Assembly (NCBI RefSeq): GCF_007859915.1
Contig: NZ_SJPM01000001.1
Span: 485,502-549,501 of the forward strand
DNA: 64,000 bases
From: Neorhodopirellula pilleata
GTDB lineage: Bacteria > Planctomycetota > Planctomycetia > Pirellulales > Pirellulaceae
Direction of reading: 5' to 3'
A model generated the notes under the pieces. The model ran no database searches, was not told where the DNA came from, and saw nothing but the letters and a program-made list of their open reading frames with translations. Of the stretch, positions 28,672 through 38,032 are shown one piece after another. Numbering within the stretch: the stretch's first letter is position 1; each line of letters starts with the position of its first letter. Both the position numbers and the translations under genes were made by a program.

Positions 28672-29457
28672 TCACTCATGCTGAAGACTCAAGTGCAAGT
28701 GATTGTCGTGTGGCGATGAGGCAGGTTGTCGCAACAATTCCATCGCTCGCTTGATGCCCTCTCGCAAGCGTTCAGCTTTGTCACCTTCAGCGGCTTCATG
28801 CAGAGACATGGCATGGTCGAGCAGTTGCTTCTTCAGAGCATCCGCAATCAAGAGCGATCGAATTTTACGAAAAGTTTCGCTCGAAAGAATCGCATCGATC
28901 ATTATCCAATTGCGCGCAGCGTCGAATCGCAAGTCGCCGTCCTCCGATAAGCCCCGCTCGTCAAAGCTCACCCATCGAGATCTTTGAGGAGTCCCTGAAA
29001 GATCCGTGCAATAAAAGACGATATCGACGTCCAATCCCATTTGATGATTGATGTGGCGAAGTTGTTTCCCACCATCTCGATCGGAGATCTCATTGATGTG
29101 AAGCTGGGAGTGGGGCTCGTCGCCAAGCTTTTCATGCATCACTACGCCGAGTCGCATTAAACCGAAAACCATTCGATCAGCACCAAAGTTCGTATCACGA
29201 TCTGGGTGAATGATTCGATAACCTACCCCCGACGGCTTGGGAAGTTCGGCCGCATGATCCAATCGACCATTCTGGAGTCTGCCCGAAGAAACACTTGGCG
29301 GCTTTGAACTTTGTATTCGCGAGATCGCGGCTTCGACTGACTGGCGAATCGAACTGAGCGATTCGTCGGCGGAAATCGGGTTCATGAAGAACAGACACAA
29401 CGCTGCCAAAGCAGGGCTGGTCAACCAGAAACAGCTTCGATTGCATGAATGCAACAA
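28672..29457 (-). CDS. M74 (MepA-like) penicillin-insensitive murein endopeptidase
   Basis: A 261-residue secreted protein. The frame lacks an early ATG; a TTG at 29457 is proposed because AAGGA stands seven bases before it and a signal peptide follows (CFWLTSPALAALCLFF). The M74 zinc motif is in RHINHQMGLDVDIVFY (H-x6-D) and the third-ligand region in HDNHLHL at the C-terminus, both as in MepA, which cuts D-Ala-meso-diaminopimelate cross-links in murein. The N-terminal SDRDGGKQLRHIN is also family-like. It follows the DUF1559 gene by 40 bases and precedes dgcN by ~135 on the same strand, so it may release murein peptides for the cluster. Confidence 0.85.
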   Translation of the reverse strand: MLHSCNRSCFWLTSPALAALCLFFMNPISADESLSSIRQSVEAAISRIQSSKPPSVSSGRLQNGRLDHAAELPKPSGVGYRIIHPDRDTNFGADRMVFGLMRLGVVMHEKLGDEPHSQLHINEISDRDGGKQLRHINHQMGLDVDIVFYCTDLSGTPQRSRWVSFDERGLSEDGDLRFDAARNWIMIDAILSSETFRKIRSLLIADALKKQLLDHAMSLHEAAEGDKAERLREGIKRAMELLRQPASSPHDNHLHLSLQHE

Positions 29458-29497
29458 GATAGATTCCTTTTTGAGTGAGAGGTGAAACGGAAACCGA

Positions 29498-30718
29498 TCA
29501 GGGGACGGATTGCGTAGCTGTATCGGAAGCAGCTCGAGTGCCCATTGCACCCCACACGCCATAAGGACTCACTGAACCAGGTGCCGTGTATGTCGGCGGA
29601 CCGCTGAAATGTACGGTTGGAGCGTTCTGATTACCCGCATCGATCGAGTCCGTGATGAATGACACTGACCCGTCACACATCAAGACGTGCACACCGCCTT
29701 GATGGCGGCTGCTTGGCGGGACGATGCTTCGACTGAGTGAACCAACGTCCGTACACAATTCGCGATTCGGAGGTGTAATCGTCGTGATTGCCGAGTAAAA
29801 CGGTCGGGCAAGTGCCCACTTGTATCCGCGCTTGTTTTCGGAACCGGCTAGGTTCCCAAACTGGCTAGGGTCCCAGAAGCGAGGACGTGAGATATCGATA
29901 AAGGGAACACAGGCCGATGGCGTCACTCGTATATCAGCGGCACCCGCAGATGTCCGGTGAAGTCCATTGGTGGTGATGGCGTTGTCCCCGAGATCCGTGT
30001 TGATCTCTCCCGCCGCAATCGTGTTGGACAGTCCGTCCAAAATGTCACGAAATGAAATGTCCATGCGTGCAACGAAGGCACCGCGGCACGATGCTCTTGC
30101 CGTCGTCGCGAAAGTTGTTGAAGTCGTCCCGCTGTTACTAAGTGGGCCGGAAGTTTGAAACTCCAACGCATCACCGAGACACGCCGCGTAGTTCGTTCTT
30201 CCTTGCGCGGGCAGTCCAGCGCCGGGATCGCTCGGACATCGCAACGTCGCAACATCCGTCAGCCATGGTGCATAAGAACCGTGCGTGTTGTGACGAGCAA
30301 GATTGAGCGTTGGCCGTGGACCCATGGACGTATAGGTATTTCCAGTAGCTGGCGAAACAAAAGGATTTGAAATGAGCTCCCATAAAGCCTGTTGTTCAAT
30401 AAATGGCAACAGACCGACGAATATGCTCAAATCGTCTGAATTGTTTCCCGGCGGAATAGCTGCGTCGCCACTTGGCTCTGGACCACCTTTCAAGCTCGTT
30501 CCACCCGAATGACGCGGCATCTGATTATAAGCAGCATGATAGTTGTGGAGGCCCAGGCCAATCTGCTTAAAGTTGTTACTGCAGCTCATGCGTCTGGCCG
30601 CCTCCCTGGCCGACTGAACCGCCGGCAACAGTAATCCGACAAGGACGCCGATGATCGCTATCACGACGAGCAGTTCGACAAGTGTGAATCCAGTTTTTCG
30701 ATCCGGTCCAGTCATCAT
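29498..30718 (-). CDS. DUF1559 protein with type IV pilin-like N-terminus
   Basis: A 406-residue protein with a prepilin cleavage/methylation signal (GFTLVELLVVIAIIGVLVGL, residues ~10-29) and the DUF1559 region starting AARRMSCSNNFKQIGLGLH. Internal motifs include LGDALEFQTSG, DILDGLSNTIAAGE and the C-terminal GGVHVLMCDGSVSFITDSID, the family signature. These proteins are hugely expanded in planctomycetes and probably form pseudopili or surface fibres used in polymer uptake. It overlaps the lipoprotein gene upstream by four bases and leads the murein-peptide cluster. Confidence 0.93.
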   Translation of the reverse strand: MMTGPDRKTGFTLVELLVVIAIIGVLVGLLLPAVQSAREAARRMSCSNNFKQIGLGLHNYHAAYNQMPRHSGGTSLKGGPEPSGDAAIPPGNNSDDLSIFVGLLPFIEQQALWELISNPFVSPATGNTYTSMGPRPTLNLARHNTHGSYAPWLTDVATLRCPSDPGAGLPAQGRTNYAACLGDALEFQTSGPLSNSGTTSTTFATTARASCRGAFVARMDISFRDILDGLSNTIAAGEINTDLGDNAITTNGLHRTSAGAADIRVTPSACVPFIDISRPRFWDPSQFGNLAGSENKRGYKWALARPFYSAITTITPPNRELCTDVGSLSRSIVPPSSRHQGGVHVLMCDGSVSFITDSIDAGNQNAPTVHFSGPPTYTAPGSVSPYGVWGAMGTRAASDTATQSVP

Positions 30719-30915
30719 TTTGCTACTCCGCTTTTACTATCGTTTTCGTTTTCCATCCGATCAATTGCCTCTTGCTGTGCAATCGCGTCAGTATTCTCCT
30801 CGACGTATCGTGATAAGTCGCTGTCACTCGGGGCAACTGTCCCACCTGGCCCGCAACCGACGAAGACAAGCGAAAGATAAAGAAGCAGTGTCATTCGGGA
30901 CATTCGAGAATGCAT
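30715..30915 (-). CDS. Small lipoprotein (66 aa)
   Basis: From ATG 30915 (GGAGAGACC before it) the protein has a lipoprotein signal [13 protein letters not shown] with lipidation Cys at residue ~21, then an acidic tail ([20 protein letters not shown]). Such short lipoproteins commonly precede DUF1559 genes in planctomycetes. It is the first gene of the minus-strand cluster, so the promoter must lie in the gap to the regulator gene. The function is unknown. Confidence 0.78.
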   Translation of the reverse strand: MHSRMSRMTLLLYLSLVFVGCGPGGTVAPSDSDLSRYVEENTDAIAQQEAIDRMENENDSKSGVAK

Positions 30916-30997
30916 GGTCTCTCCATTCAGTAGTGTGGCAAAGGTCGCTTCGCATGGCACTATTTTAGCTGTTGCGATGTTTTCGTCATTACGCACC

Positions 30998-31024
30998 TGC
31001 GCAATTGTGTTACAATATTGCGCA
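30998..31024. promoter_or_regulatory. Palindromic operator candidate between the regulator and the murein-peptide cluster
   Basis: TGCGCAAT and ATTGCGCA form a perfect 8-bp inverted repeat with an 11-base spacer, and the match extends imperfectly inward. A plus-strand -10-like TACAAT lies inside it, 33 bases before the regulator start. Its position suits autorepression or activation by the divergent XylR-like protein. The binding protein is inference. Confidence 0.6.
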
Positions 31025-31048
31025 TGCGATTCGCCTGAGGACACAGCC

Positions 31049-32197
31049 ATGCAATCACCAAAACGCTCAACGGTTCATGTTGGCGTCCTCGTCGACACGG
31101 AGGATTCATGGGGACGAAATATCGTGGAATCAGTTTGCCGTTTCGCGCAATCGCACGAATGGACATTGTTGCTCTCCCCGCGTGATCGGCACGGAAAGCT
31201 GCGGATTCCAAACGGATGGCAAGGGCATGGCGTGGTGGCGGCTCTGCGAAATCGAGCCCTTGTACGCCACGTCCGAGAACTCGGCGTTTCTGTCGTCGAT
31301 GTTTCCAGTGCATCCAAGCGAGAGAAATGGTTCGGGCGAATCCAAACAGATGATAGTGCGCGTGCGAAGATGGCGGTTGAGCATTTGGTTGAACGGGGTG
31401 TTCAGCATTTCGCTTGTTATGCTCCGTCCATTGGCCGCTATTCAGACCAGCGCGCCCGTGAAATTCAAGCCTACGTATCTGGTATCGGCTACCGCTGCGA
31501 TACTTACACGTCGAAACCTGGACAGCAGTGGCTGACCAACCACCGCGATGTCCGTCGATGGCTCAAGAAGCTACCGAAGCCGGTTGGCATTTTTGCTGGC
31601 GATCCTTACCCAGCGCGACAACTGGTCGAAGTCTGCATGATGAATTCGATTCGTGTCCCAGACGAAGTCGCCATCATTGCCGGAGATGACGATGACCTAC
31701 TCTGCCATATCGCAACGCCCCAGATTTCGAGCATCGAGTTAGCGAGTCACCGGATTGGGGAAGCCGCCGCAAAGCTGCTGAAACGCTTGATGAAGGGGGC
31801 GGCAGTGCCACAAAAACCTACCCTCATTCCACCCATACGCATTCGCGCCCGCCAGTCAACGGACCTTTTCGCCATCGATGATGACTCCTTGAAAGTTGCG
31901 TTGCGTTTCATCCGTGAGCATGCAGCAACGAACATGGGTGTCACCGACGTTGCCAGTGCGTGTCACATCTCTCGCCGCTTACTGGAGCAAAAGTTCCGAA
32001 CTCACTTGGAGTGCAGTCCGGCCGAGGCAATTCGTAAAACTCGTTTGGAGCATGTGCGCCGTTTGCTTCACGACACCGAGAAGACCGTCACCGCCATCGC
32101 ACTCGAATGCGACTTCTCCAGCACCGCATCTCTGTGTCAAGCGTTTCAGAAGCATTTCGGACAATCACCCGGCCAGTTCCGGTCGAATAGAAAGTGA
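31049..32197 (+). CDS. XylR-like AraC-family regulator with sugar-binding-protein-like sensor
   Basis: A 382-residue protein from ATG 31049 (a GAGGA precedes it). Residues ~5-270 are a PurR/LacI-type periplasmic-binding-like sensor ([73 protein letters not shown]). Residues ~280-382 are an AraC HTH pair: [15 protein letters not shown] and [20 protein letters not shown], ending [10 protein letters not shown]. This domain order is that of E. coli XylR, which responds to a sugar. It is divergent from the lipoprotein gene, so it probably controls the cluster and itself through the palindrome; the inducer is unknown. Confidence 0.9.
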   Translation: MQSPKRSTVHVGVLVDTEDSWGRNIVESVCRFAQSHEWTLLLSPRDRHGKLRIPNGWQGHGVVAALRNRALVRHVRELGVSVVDVSSASKREKWFGRIQTDDSARAKMAVEHLVERGVQHFACYAPSIGRYSDQRAREIQAYVSGIGYRCDTYTSKPGQQWLTNHRDVRRWLKKLPKPVGIFAGDPYPARQLVEVCMMNSIRVPDEVAIIAGDDDDLLCHIATPQISSIELASHRIGEAAAKLLKRLMKGAAVPQKPTLIPPIRIRARQSTDLFAIDDDSLKVALRFIREHAATNMGVTDVASACHISRRLLEQKFRTHLECSPAEAIRKTRLEHVRRLLHDTEKTVTAIALECDFSSTASLCQAFQKHFGQSPGQFRSNRK

Positions 32198-32198
32198 A

Positions 32199-32322
32199 TC
32201 TTGGTCGAAATCGCCCTCAAGGCGGATCACGCGGCTTCGGGCCGGTTCCTGGGCTGGGCCATCGTGCAAGATCCGCTTGCGAAGCGTCTTGCAACGAGTT
32301 TCGAGATTCCAGTAGCGCCATG
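32199..32322 (-). pseudogene. Remnant of the C-terminal part of a DUF4832 protein
   Basis: On the minus strand one frame reads WRYWNLETRCKTLRKRIL, then QEPARSRVIRLEGDFDQ. The DUF4832 protein at 18113-20143 has WRYWNLETNSKTLQKRIL and QPARERVISLEGDFDK at the same spacing. Only about 40 codons survive, with no start and no neighbouring domain. The fragment ends beside the stop of the AraC-type gene. Confidence 0.75.
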
Positions 32323-32341
32323 TATCTGCGCAAAGCTTCTA

Positions 32342-32401
32342 GCTGTTAACCGAGTGTCAGTTTGTCTTTGTGCAAGCACAAATTTGCCTCTGGTTAACAG
32401 C
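32342..32401. repeat. Nested inverted repeats
   Basis: An outer perfect 10-bp pair GCTGTTAACC/GGTTAACAGC encloses an inner hairpin TTTGTGC-AA-GCACAAA. No T run follows, so it is not an ordinary terminator. It may be a small transposon-derived palindrome or a protein-binding site; the flanks of ~180 bases hold no gene. Confidence 0.6.
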
Positions 32402-32577
32402 CTGCTTTTAAACCGCATCGCAAAGTCCCGTGAACGTTCGATTCTGTCAAGCGCTCGACCGAACCAGACGCAATTAACGCAAAGCATTGCCAGTAAGACA
32501 TTAACGAGAACGAACAAACCGAGACTCTTTCCGGAGAGCGTTGGGTTCGGTGAGCACTAGTTCAAAGTCGTCGCAAT

Positions 32578-35400
32578 CTATTTTCCGACGCCGCGAATGT
32601 CATCCAGTAAATCGCACGCGTCGCGTCGCAGTTCCGATTCGGTTTGAATGGTCGCGTTCATGACCTGATGCTCGTCCGTCGCAGTCATGTACGCTGGCCA
32701 ATGGGAGACGCCCTCCACATTCGGATTGCCAGTCTTGGCGAACTGCACCCAGTAATCCATGAACGCGTCGGAGAGCTTGGCATCTTCTGGCGATGGGCTT
32801 TCGAGTTTGCCGAACACGTAGCCAATCTCGGCGGCGTGTGCCGCGCCCATCCATCCCCAAACGGGCTTGGTGAAGTGATACATCCACACCTCGCTGCCCT
32901 GGCTGTCCATCGCCCGAGCGAATTGGCGTGACGGCTGAACGAACCAACCGTCGGTGATCAACTGCACCGCCGCCTTTCGTGAGTTCTCGTTTGTATCTTT
33001 CAAGTAGAACTCGATTAATCGATCATCGTCCTCGCCATACCTCTCCACCAACGCACCGCGGTAGTCCTGCATATTCTTGAACCCTTGCCGACCGGCGAAC
33101 ATCGTGCCTTCGTCTCGGTTGGTGCCAACGATGGTGGGGATGTCGTGCTGGTCGCCGTCGGCATAGATCTCAAGCGGGCGCTTAGGAAAGACATGACCGT
33201 CGATCGCGACGGGTCAACGCTGCTTGACTTTCTCTAGCAACTCTTCGGCCGGCAGGGAACGCAGTTTCGCGATTGGATTTTCGGCATCTTCACCGAACAA
33301 ACGCCTAGTCTGTCCAACACCGTCGTATTCGGCCGGTGGTCCATTGTCCGTTTCCTTCTTCAGATCTCGAAAGATCACCGGGTCGAGCCAAGGACTCTGC
33401 AAGATTGCTCGGTGAAACAGACCTTTAGAAAGCGGCGTTGCGGTCAGTAAGTAAACGCTCGTCCCGCCCGCTGATTCGCCGAAGATCGTGACGTTGTCGG
33501 GATCGCCACCGAAGGCTGCGATGTTGTCGCGAACCCACTGCAGTGCTGCGATCTGGTCCAGAATCGCATAGTTGCCCGAGACCCCATGCGGGGACTCGGC
33601 CGACAAATCGGGATGCGTCATGAATCCAAGAGCGCCCAGCCGATAATTGATGGAAACCAAGACCACGTCGCGACCCGCCAAAGCATCGCCGCCACCGTTG
33701 CCTTGGTTGCCCGATCCCTGCGTGAATCCGCCGCCGTGAATCCAAACCATCACCGGATGTTTTTCAGTCTTGGTTTCATTTGATCGCCAGACATTCAAGT
33801 ACAAGCAGTCTTCGCTCTGTCCGCCTTGGTCGAAATCTTTCTGCTGCATCGACTTGGCACCGTACTCGTCGCAAACGCGAACGCCGGTCCAAGCTTCTGG
33901 CGGTTGAGTCGGTTTCCATCGAAGATCACCGACGGGAGCCGCCGCGTAGGGAATGCCTTTGAAGACTTCAATGGAGCGATCCCGCGACGGCACACCTTGG
34001 ATCGGACCCGAAGTGGTTTGCACGATCGCGTCGGTCGCTGCCTTTTCCACCGACGCGGTGGATGCGTCGTCCGAATCGTCCTCCGTGATGCAGTAGACCT
34101 TCGTCAGCGTCCGCACCAACAAGTTCCCACCAGCCACGCTTGGCGTTGCGATGCAAAGTTCATCCAGCGGGCTGGTGTCCAAGATCTGGAACTCCGGTCC
34201 AGCCTGGATCGCATAGGTCAAACCTTGTTCGCTCAAACAGAACACCTTTCCGTCGTAAGCCCAAGGCGACGCCGTGAACGATCCCTTCGGCGAAAAACGA
34301 CGCTTGCCGTAGGTTTCCTCGCCGGTCAACGCGTTGTGACACGTCATGAATCCTTGGTCGTAGACGGTGTAAAGATAGTCGCCGTAGACGATTTGCGTCG
34401 TATTGTATGGCGAGCATTGCGGCTGATACCACTCGATGAACTCGCTGCGATCAAAGTCACCGTCGGGTGCAATGTCGCCACTCGCGCCGGGCCGAATTGC
34501 AAACGTTGGGCGATGTGCATCCCCGACATAACCAGATGACAGATAGCACATCCCATGTGCGGCGAACGGTGACGGAATCACCAAGATCGACATGTCACCA
34601 TCGAACCGCCAAAGCTCTTTGCCGTCAAGCGAATAGCTTCGGTTGACGCGTTGCCCCGGCACCACGATCTCGGTGCGAACCTCGTTCTCCCAAACAAACG
34701 GCGTCGCCCACGACATCACCTCGTCACGCTTGGTTCGCCAATTCTCGTCGCCGGTCTTCGTATCAAACGACGCGATCCAGGACGCTTCTTTGTTGTCATA
34801 AACCACGAACACCTGATCGCCGTGAACCACCGGCGACGCGGCCGCGCCGTAGTCCATGTTGGTCTTCTTCGGCTCAATCATCTGCTTCCACAGCAATTCA
34901 CACTCAAGTGAATAGCAGAACAGCCCTAGGTCACCAAACAGGACGAACAATCGCTCGCCGTCGGTCGCTGGCGTTTCGGCCGCGTACGAACTCTTCGGGT
35001 GACGCGGCACCACGGGCCGGCCCGCGAACGATTCCTGCTGCCAAAGCTCGTCACCCGATTTCAGATCAAAGCAGTACACCATCCAGTGATGAACGCCCTT
35101 GGCGGGATCACGCACACCCTCCCCCAAATACAAACCACCTTGTGGTGCGATATTGGCTTCGTCGGCAACCACGGACGACACAAACACACGGTCGCCCACC
35201 ACGATCGGACTGCCCCAACCTTGCCCCGGCACATCGGCAACCCAAGCCACGTTCTCAGTCTTGCTCCAACGGGTCGGCAAACCCGGTTCATCCGTCACCA
35301 CACCCGTCGCGTCGGCCCCCCGAAACCGCGTCCAATCTCCATCGGCCAACCCAACGTGTCCAACGACAATCACGGCAAGCAATACGATCAAGCGAATCAA
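32578..35400 (-). pseudogene. PQQ-propeller/type B carboxylesterase fusion interrupted by one in-frame TGA
   Basis: From ATG 35400 a signal peptide (MIRLIVLLAVIVVGHVGLAD) leads to a PQQ-like beta-propeller (residues ~22-460, e.g. GQGWGSPIVVGDRVFVSSVV) and then a carboxylesterase: VMVWIHGGGFTQGSGNQG for the oxyanion hole and the nucleophile Ser in FGESAGG near residue 650. The frame hits TGA at 33214-33216 and continues open in the same frame through IDGHVFPKRPLEIYADGD and TIVGTNRDEGT to MGAAHAAEIGYVFG, which should hold the catalytic His. A protein stopped at the TGA (728 aa) would lack that His, so a plain product would be an inactive esterase with an intact propeller. Nonsense mutation is the simplest reading. 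Confidence 0.82.
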
Positions 35401-35559
35401 AGCGTCGTCTCCGAGAATGGACAGTGCGTACGAACCGCCCTCCCAGTGAACGCAATCCGTCGGAACCCATTCTCACCGATCGCTCGCCCCATCACCAGCT
35501 CGCGACCGAATCAACGTGTATCGCTTGGTATCGACTTGCGTTGCATCAGTTTCGCCCGA

Positions 35560-35985
35560 TCAAGCTTCGTCGGCTCCAGTTTCCGATTGCAACCCTCTCC
35601 AAATCTCACGCTGGCGGTCCCAATCCATTTCAGCCGTCATCGGTCGCAGCATCTTCTCGTTGATCTTCGACCGTCCGACGAACTCGCGCGGCAGACAGAG
35701 CAACGCCTCTTGAATGTCGGGGGCAAGCAACGCCAGATTCATGATCTGCGTCACCCGCGGCGAACTGATCGAGTGCATGTCCGCCAGATGCATCGTGTCC
35801 TTCGCCTCACCGCTTCGCAGCATCTGGTCGAACTGAATCGAGATCGCCATCAAACGGGATACTCGCGGGATCTTGCCGCGACGTTTGACCGGGACATCGT
35901 CGCCAGTCTCTTCCTCGGTGGGTTCTTGCTTCTGCTTGGAGACCTTGTTGAGCTGCAAATTTACTTTCAGTTTGACATTAATCAT
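35560..35985 (-). CDS. Recombinase-cassette protein, possible HTH DNA-binding protein
   Basis: A 141-residue basic/acidic protein ending the cassette. The core GKIPRVSRLMAISIQFDQML, LADMHSISSPRVTQIMNLAL and LAPDIQEALLCLPRE is a conserved family found directly after serine recombinases in phage-like and integrated elements. The part around SSPRVTQIMNLA looks like a helix-turn-helix recognition helix, so DNA binding is a reasonable inference. The function is not established. Its ATG overlaps the recombinase stop as ATGA. Confidence 0.72.
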   Translation of the reverse strand: MINVKLKVNLQLNKVSKQKQEPTEEETGDDVPVKRRGKIPRVSRLMAISIQFDQMLRSGEAKDTMHLADMHSISSPRVTQIMNLALLAPDIQEALLCLPREFVGRSKINEKMLRPMTAEMDWDRQREIWRGLQSETGADEA

Positions 35986-37544
35986 GATGCCGCTTCCTCC
36001 ACATTATTAGCGAGTGATTTGATGCCGGCGGGGTGCATCGAGATTGAAAGAGAACTGTCGGCGGCATCAAACTCGATTCGCGACACCAGCAACCCCAACA
36101 CCTCCGCCTTTTCAAGCGTGTTCAGGGCGTTCCAAATGTTGTCGAAGTCCGAGAATGCGACCGCGACATCCGCTTCGCTAATGCGATCCGTTTGCAACCT
36201 CTCGATCTCCGCTTCAACGCGGGCCACCGATCGGCCGAGATCCGCCGTATGTTCGTGCAGTTCCGCGAGGCGGCGCGAAGTGGTCACCCCCGAACTACCA
36301 ACGAGTTCGCGAATCTGTCTGTCGTTGGAGTCGAGTTGGTCCTGCAACTGAGACCGCTGCGTTTGCAATTCGCCAAGCTCGTCGCCGACTTGCTCCATCG
36401 CTTGCGTCAACACGTCCCGCCGCAACGCGTTGTCCGACGCGATCGCACGCACCTGGCCCACCACGACCGATTCAATTTCGCCGGCCGGCAAAGACGGCGA
36501 CGGACAATGCTTCCGCCCCCGTTTGATCGCCGTCACGCAAGTGTAATAGCGGTAAATCTTCGACTTCCGCTTCGATACGTTATGGACCATCGAGCGGTTG
36601 CAAGCCGGACAGTACAACAAACCACGCAGCAACGCTTGGTACTTGTTGACCAAGTGCGCGCCTCCACCGCGACCGTGGCTGCGAAGCATTGCTCCAACAT
36701 CATCGAACAATTTGTCGTCCACGATCGCTGAGTGTTCGCCATTGAACGTTTCCGTCTTGTGCTTGATCCTTCCGATGTAGATCTCGTTGGTCAACAAAGA
36801 ATGCAGTGAAGCTTTGTCGAACGTCCGACCGCCACGAGGCTTGCCCAATTTCGTCTTCCAAGGCTTCGCCGTCCACCCGCGACGACCGAGTTCTTCGACC
36901 ACCGGCGTCAACGCTTGCAGTTCCAAATACATCCCAAAGATACGCCGCACCCTGGCCGCCTCGTCCGCGTTGATCACCAACTTTGGACTCGGCCCCGACC
37001 GATCGACGTCGTACCCCAGCACCGGAATCCCGCCGGCCCATTTGCCGCGTCGCCGTTGAGCCGCGATCTTATCGCGAATCCGCTCGCCGATGATCTCGCG
37101 TTCAAACTGGGCGAACGAAAGCAGAATGTTCAGCGTCAGCCGACCCATCGAGTGAGTCGTGTTGAACGCCTGCGTCACCGAGACAAACGAAACGCCTTGA
37201 TTATCAAACGCCTCCATGATCCGCGAGAAATCCAACAACGATCGACTCAACCTATCCACTTTGTAAACGACAACGCAGTCGACCTCGCCGTTGGAAATAT
37301 CCGCCAACAAGCGGTTCATCGCTGGCCGCTCGAGGTTCCCGCCGGAGAACCCACCGTCGTCGTAGTGCTTCGAGATCGCGACCCAGCCTTCTTGTTGCTG
37401 GCTCGCGATGTAGTTCTCGCCGGCGTCGCGTTGAGCGTCGAGCGAATTGAACTCTTGATCGAGTCCTTCCTCCGTCGACTTCCGGGTGTAGATCGCACAC
37501 CGGATTTTCGGCACCTCGGGCTTATCCGATTTTGGTTTTGTCAT
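35982..37544 (-). CDS. Large serine recombinase
   Basis: A 520-residue site-specific recombinase. The N-terminal resolvase domain has the nucleophile Ser in AIYTRKSTEEGL (residue ~22), then VVYKVDRLSRSLLDF and ILLSFAQFEREIIGERIRDK. The middle recombinase domain has GKPRGGRTFDKASLHSLLTN. A Cys4 zinc ribbon (LYCPACNRSMVHN ... YTCVTAIKRGRKHC) and a coiled coil (LGELQTQRSQLQDQLDSNDR) complete the large-serine-integrase plan. It overlaps the DUF2924 gene and the downstream HTH-like gene by four bases each. No attachment site could be recognised. Confidence 0.93.
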   Translation of the reverse strand: MTKPKSDKPEVPKIRCAIYTRKSTEEGLDQEFNSLDAQRDAGENYIASQQQEGWVAISKHYDDGGFSGGNLERPAMNRLLADISNGEVDCVVVYKVDRLSRSLLDFSRIMEAFDNQGVSFVSVTQAFNTTHSMGRLTLNILLSFAQFEREIIGERIRDKIAAQRRRGKWAGGIPVLGYDVDRSGPSPKLVINADEAARVRRIFGMYLELQALTPVVEELGRRGWTAKPWKTKLGKPRGGRTFDKASLHSLLTNEIYIGRIKHKTETFNGEHSAIVDDKLFDDVGAMLRSHGRGGGAHLVNKYQALLRGLLYCPACNRSMVHNVSKRKSKIYRYYTCVTAIKRGRKHCPSPSLPAGEIESVVVGQVRAIASDNALRRDVLTQAMEQVGDELGELQTQRSQLQDQLDSNDRQIRELVGSSGVTTSRRLAELHEHTADLGRSVARVEAEIERLQTDRISEADVAVAFSDFDNIWNALNTLEKAEVLGLLVSRIEFDAADSSLSISMHPAGIKSLANNVEEAAS

Positions 37545-38032
37545 TTCTCACGCACCCCCAGCTTAAAGAACACGAATCCGTTGTAACTCGACCCGCTCAG
37601 TTCGCCGGCGATGTTGGACAACGACCGATACCGCCGTCCCTCGTACTCGAACCCATCCGTCAAAACCAAAACCCGAATCATCTTGCCCTTGTACAGACGC
37701 TCGACGTAGCTGCCGGGCGGCGGCAAGCGCGGATCCCAATCCACGTAACCGTCCAGCTCCGGCTTCTTCCGCCGAACGCGATCAATCACGTCTGCTCGAG
37801 GGGGCGTCGTCCGAACATCCGATGTCGCCGCGATCTCGCGAGCCCGTTGCTTCGCATGGTTGCTCAGTCCACCCTCATCACGACTCTGCAACCGCCAAGC
37901 GATCCGCCGCGTCAGATACTTGCGATGCCGACTGCGACACGCTTCTTCAAACAAGTCTTCGTACTTCGCGATCAATTGGTCGACCGTCATGTCGTCCAGC
38001 TTCGCGATTTCAATTTCAGTCGATGGTTTCAT
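37541..38032 (-). CDS. DUF2924 protein
   Basis: A 163-residue protein. An N-terminal helical half (DMTVDQLIAKYEDLFEEACR, YLTRRIAWRLQSRDEGGL) is followed by the DUF2924 beta region PGSYVERLYKGKMIRVLVL, FEYEGRRYRSLSNIAGEL and SSYNGFVFFKLG. DUF2924 genes often sit immediately upstream of large serine recombinases, and the last segment resembles a DNA-binding beta module, so an accessory role in recombination is likely but unproven. It overlaps its neighbours on both sides as ATGA. Confidence 0.85.
   Translation of the reverse strand: MKPSTEIEIAKLDDMTVDQLIAKYEDLFEEACRSRHRKYLTRRIAWRLQSRDEGGLSNHAKQRAREIAATSDVRTTPPRADVIDRVRRKKPELDGYVDWDPRLPPPGSYVERLYKGKMIRVLVLTDGFEYEGRRYRSLSNIAGELSGSSYNGFVFFKLGVREK

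Noticed and set aside
34999..36351. 450-codon plus-strand open frame
   Set aside because: It lies antisense to the propeller/esterase and recombinase genes, has no domain and shows the His/Arg/Pro-rich composition of an opposite-strand shadow.
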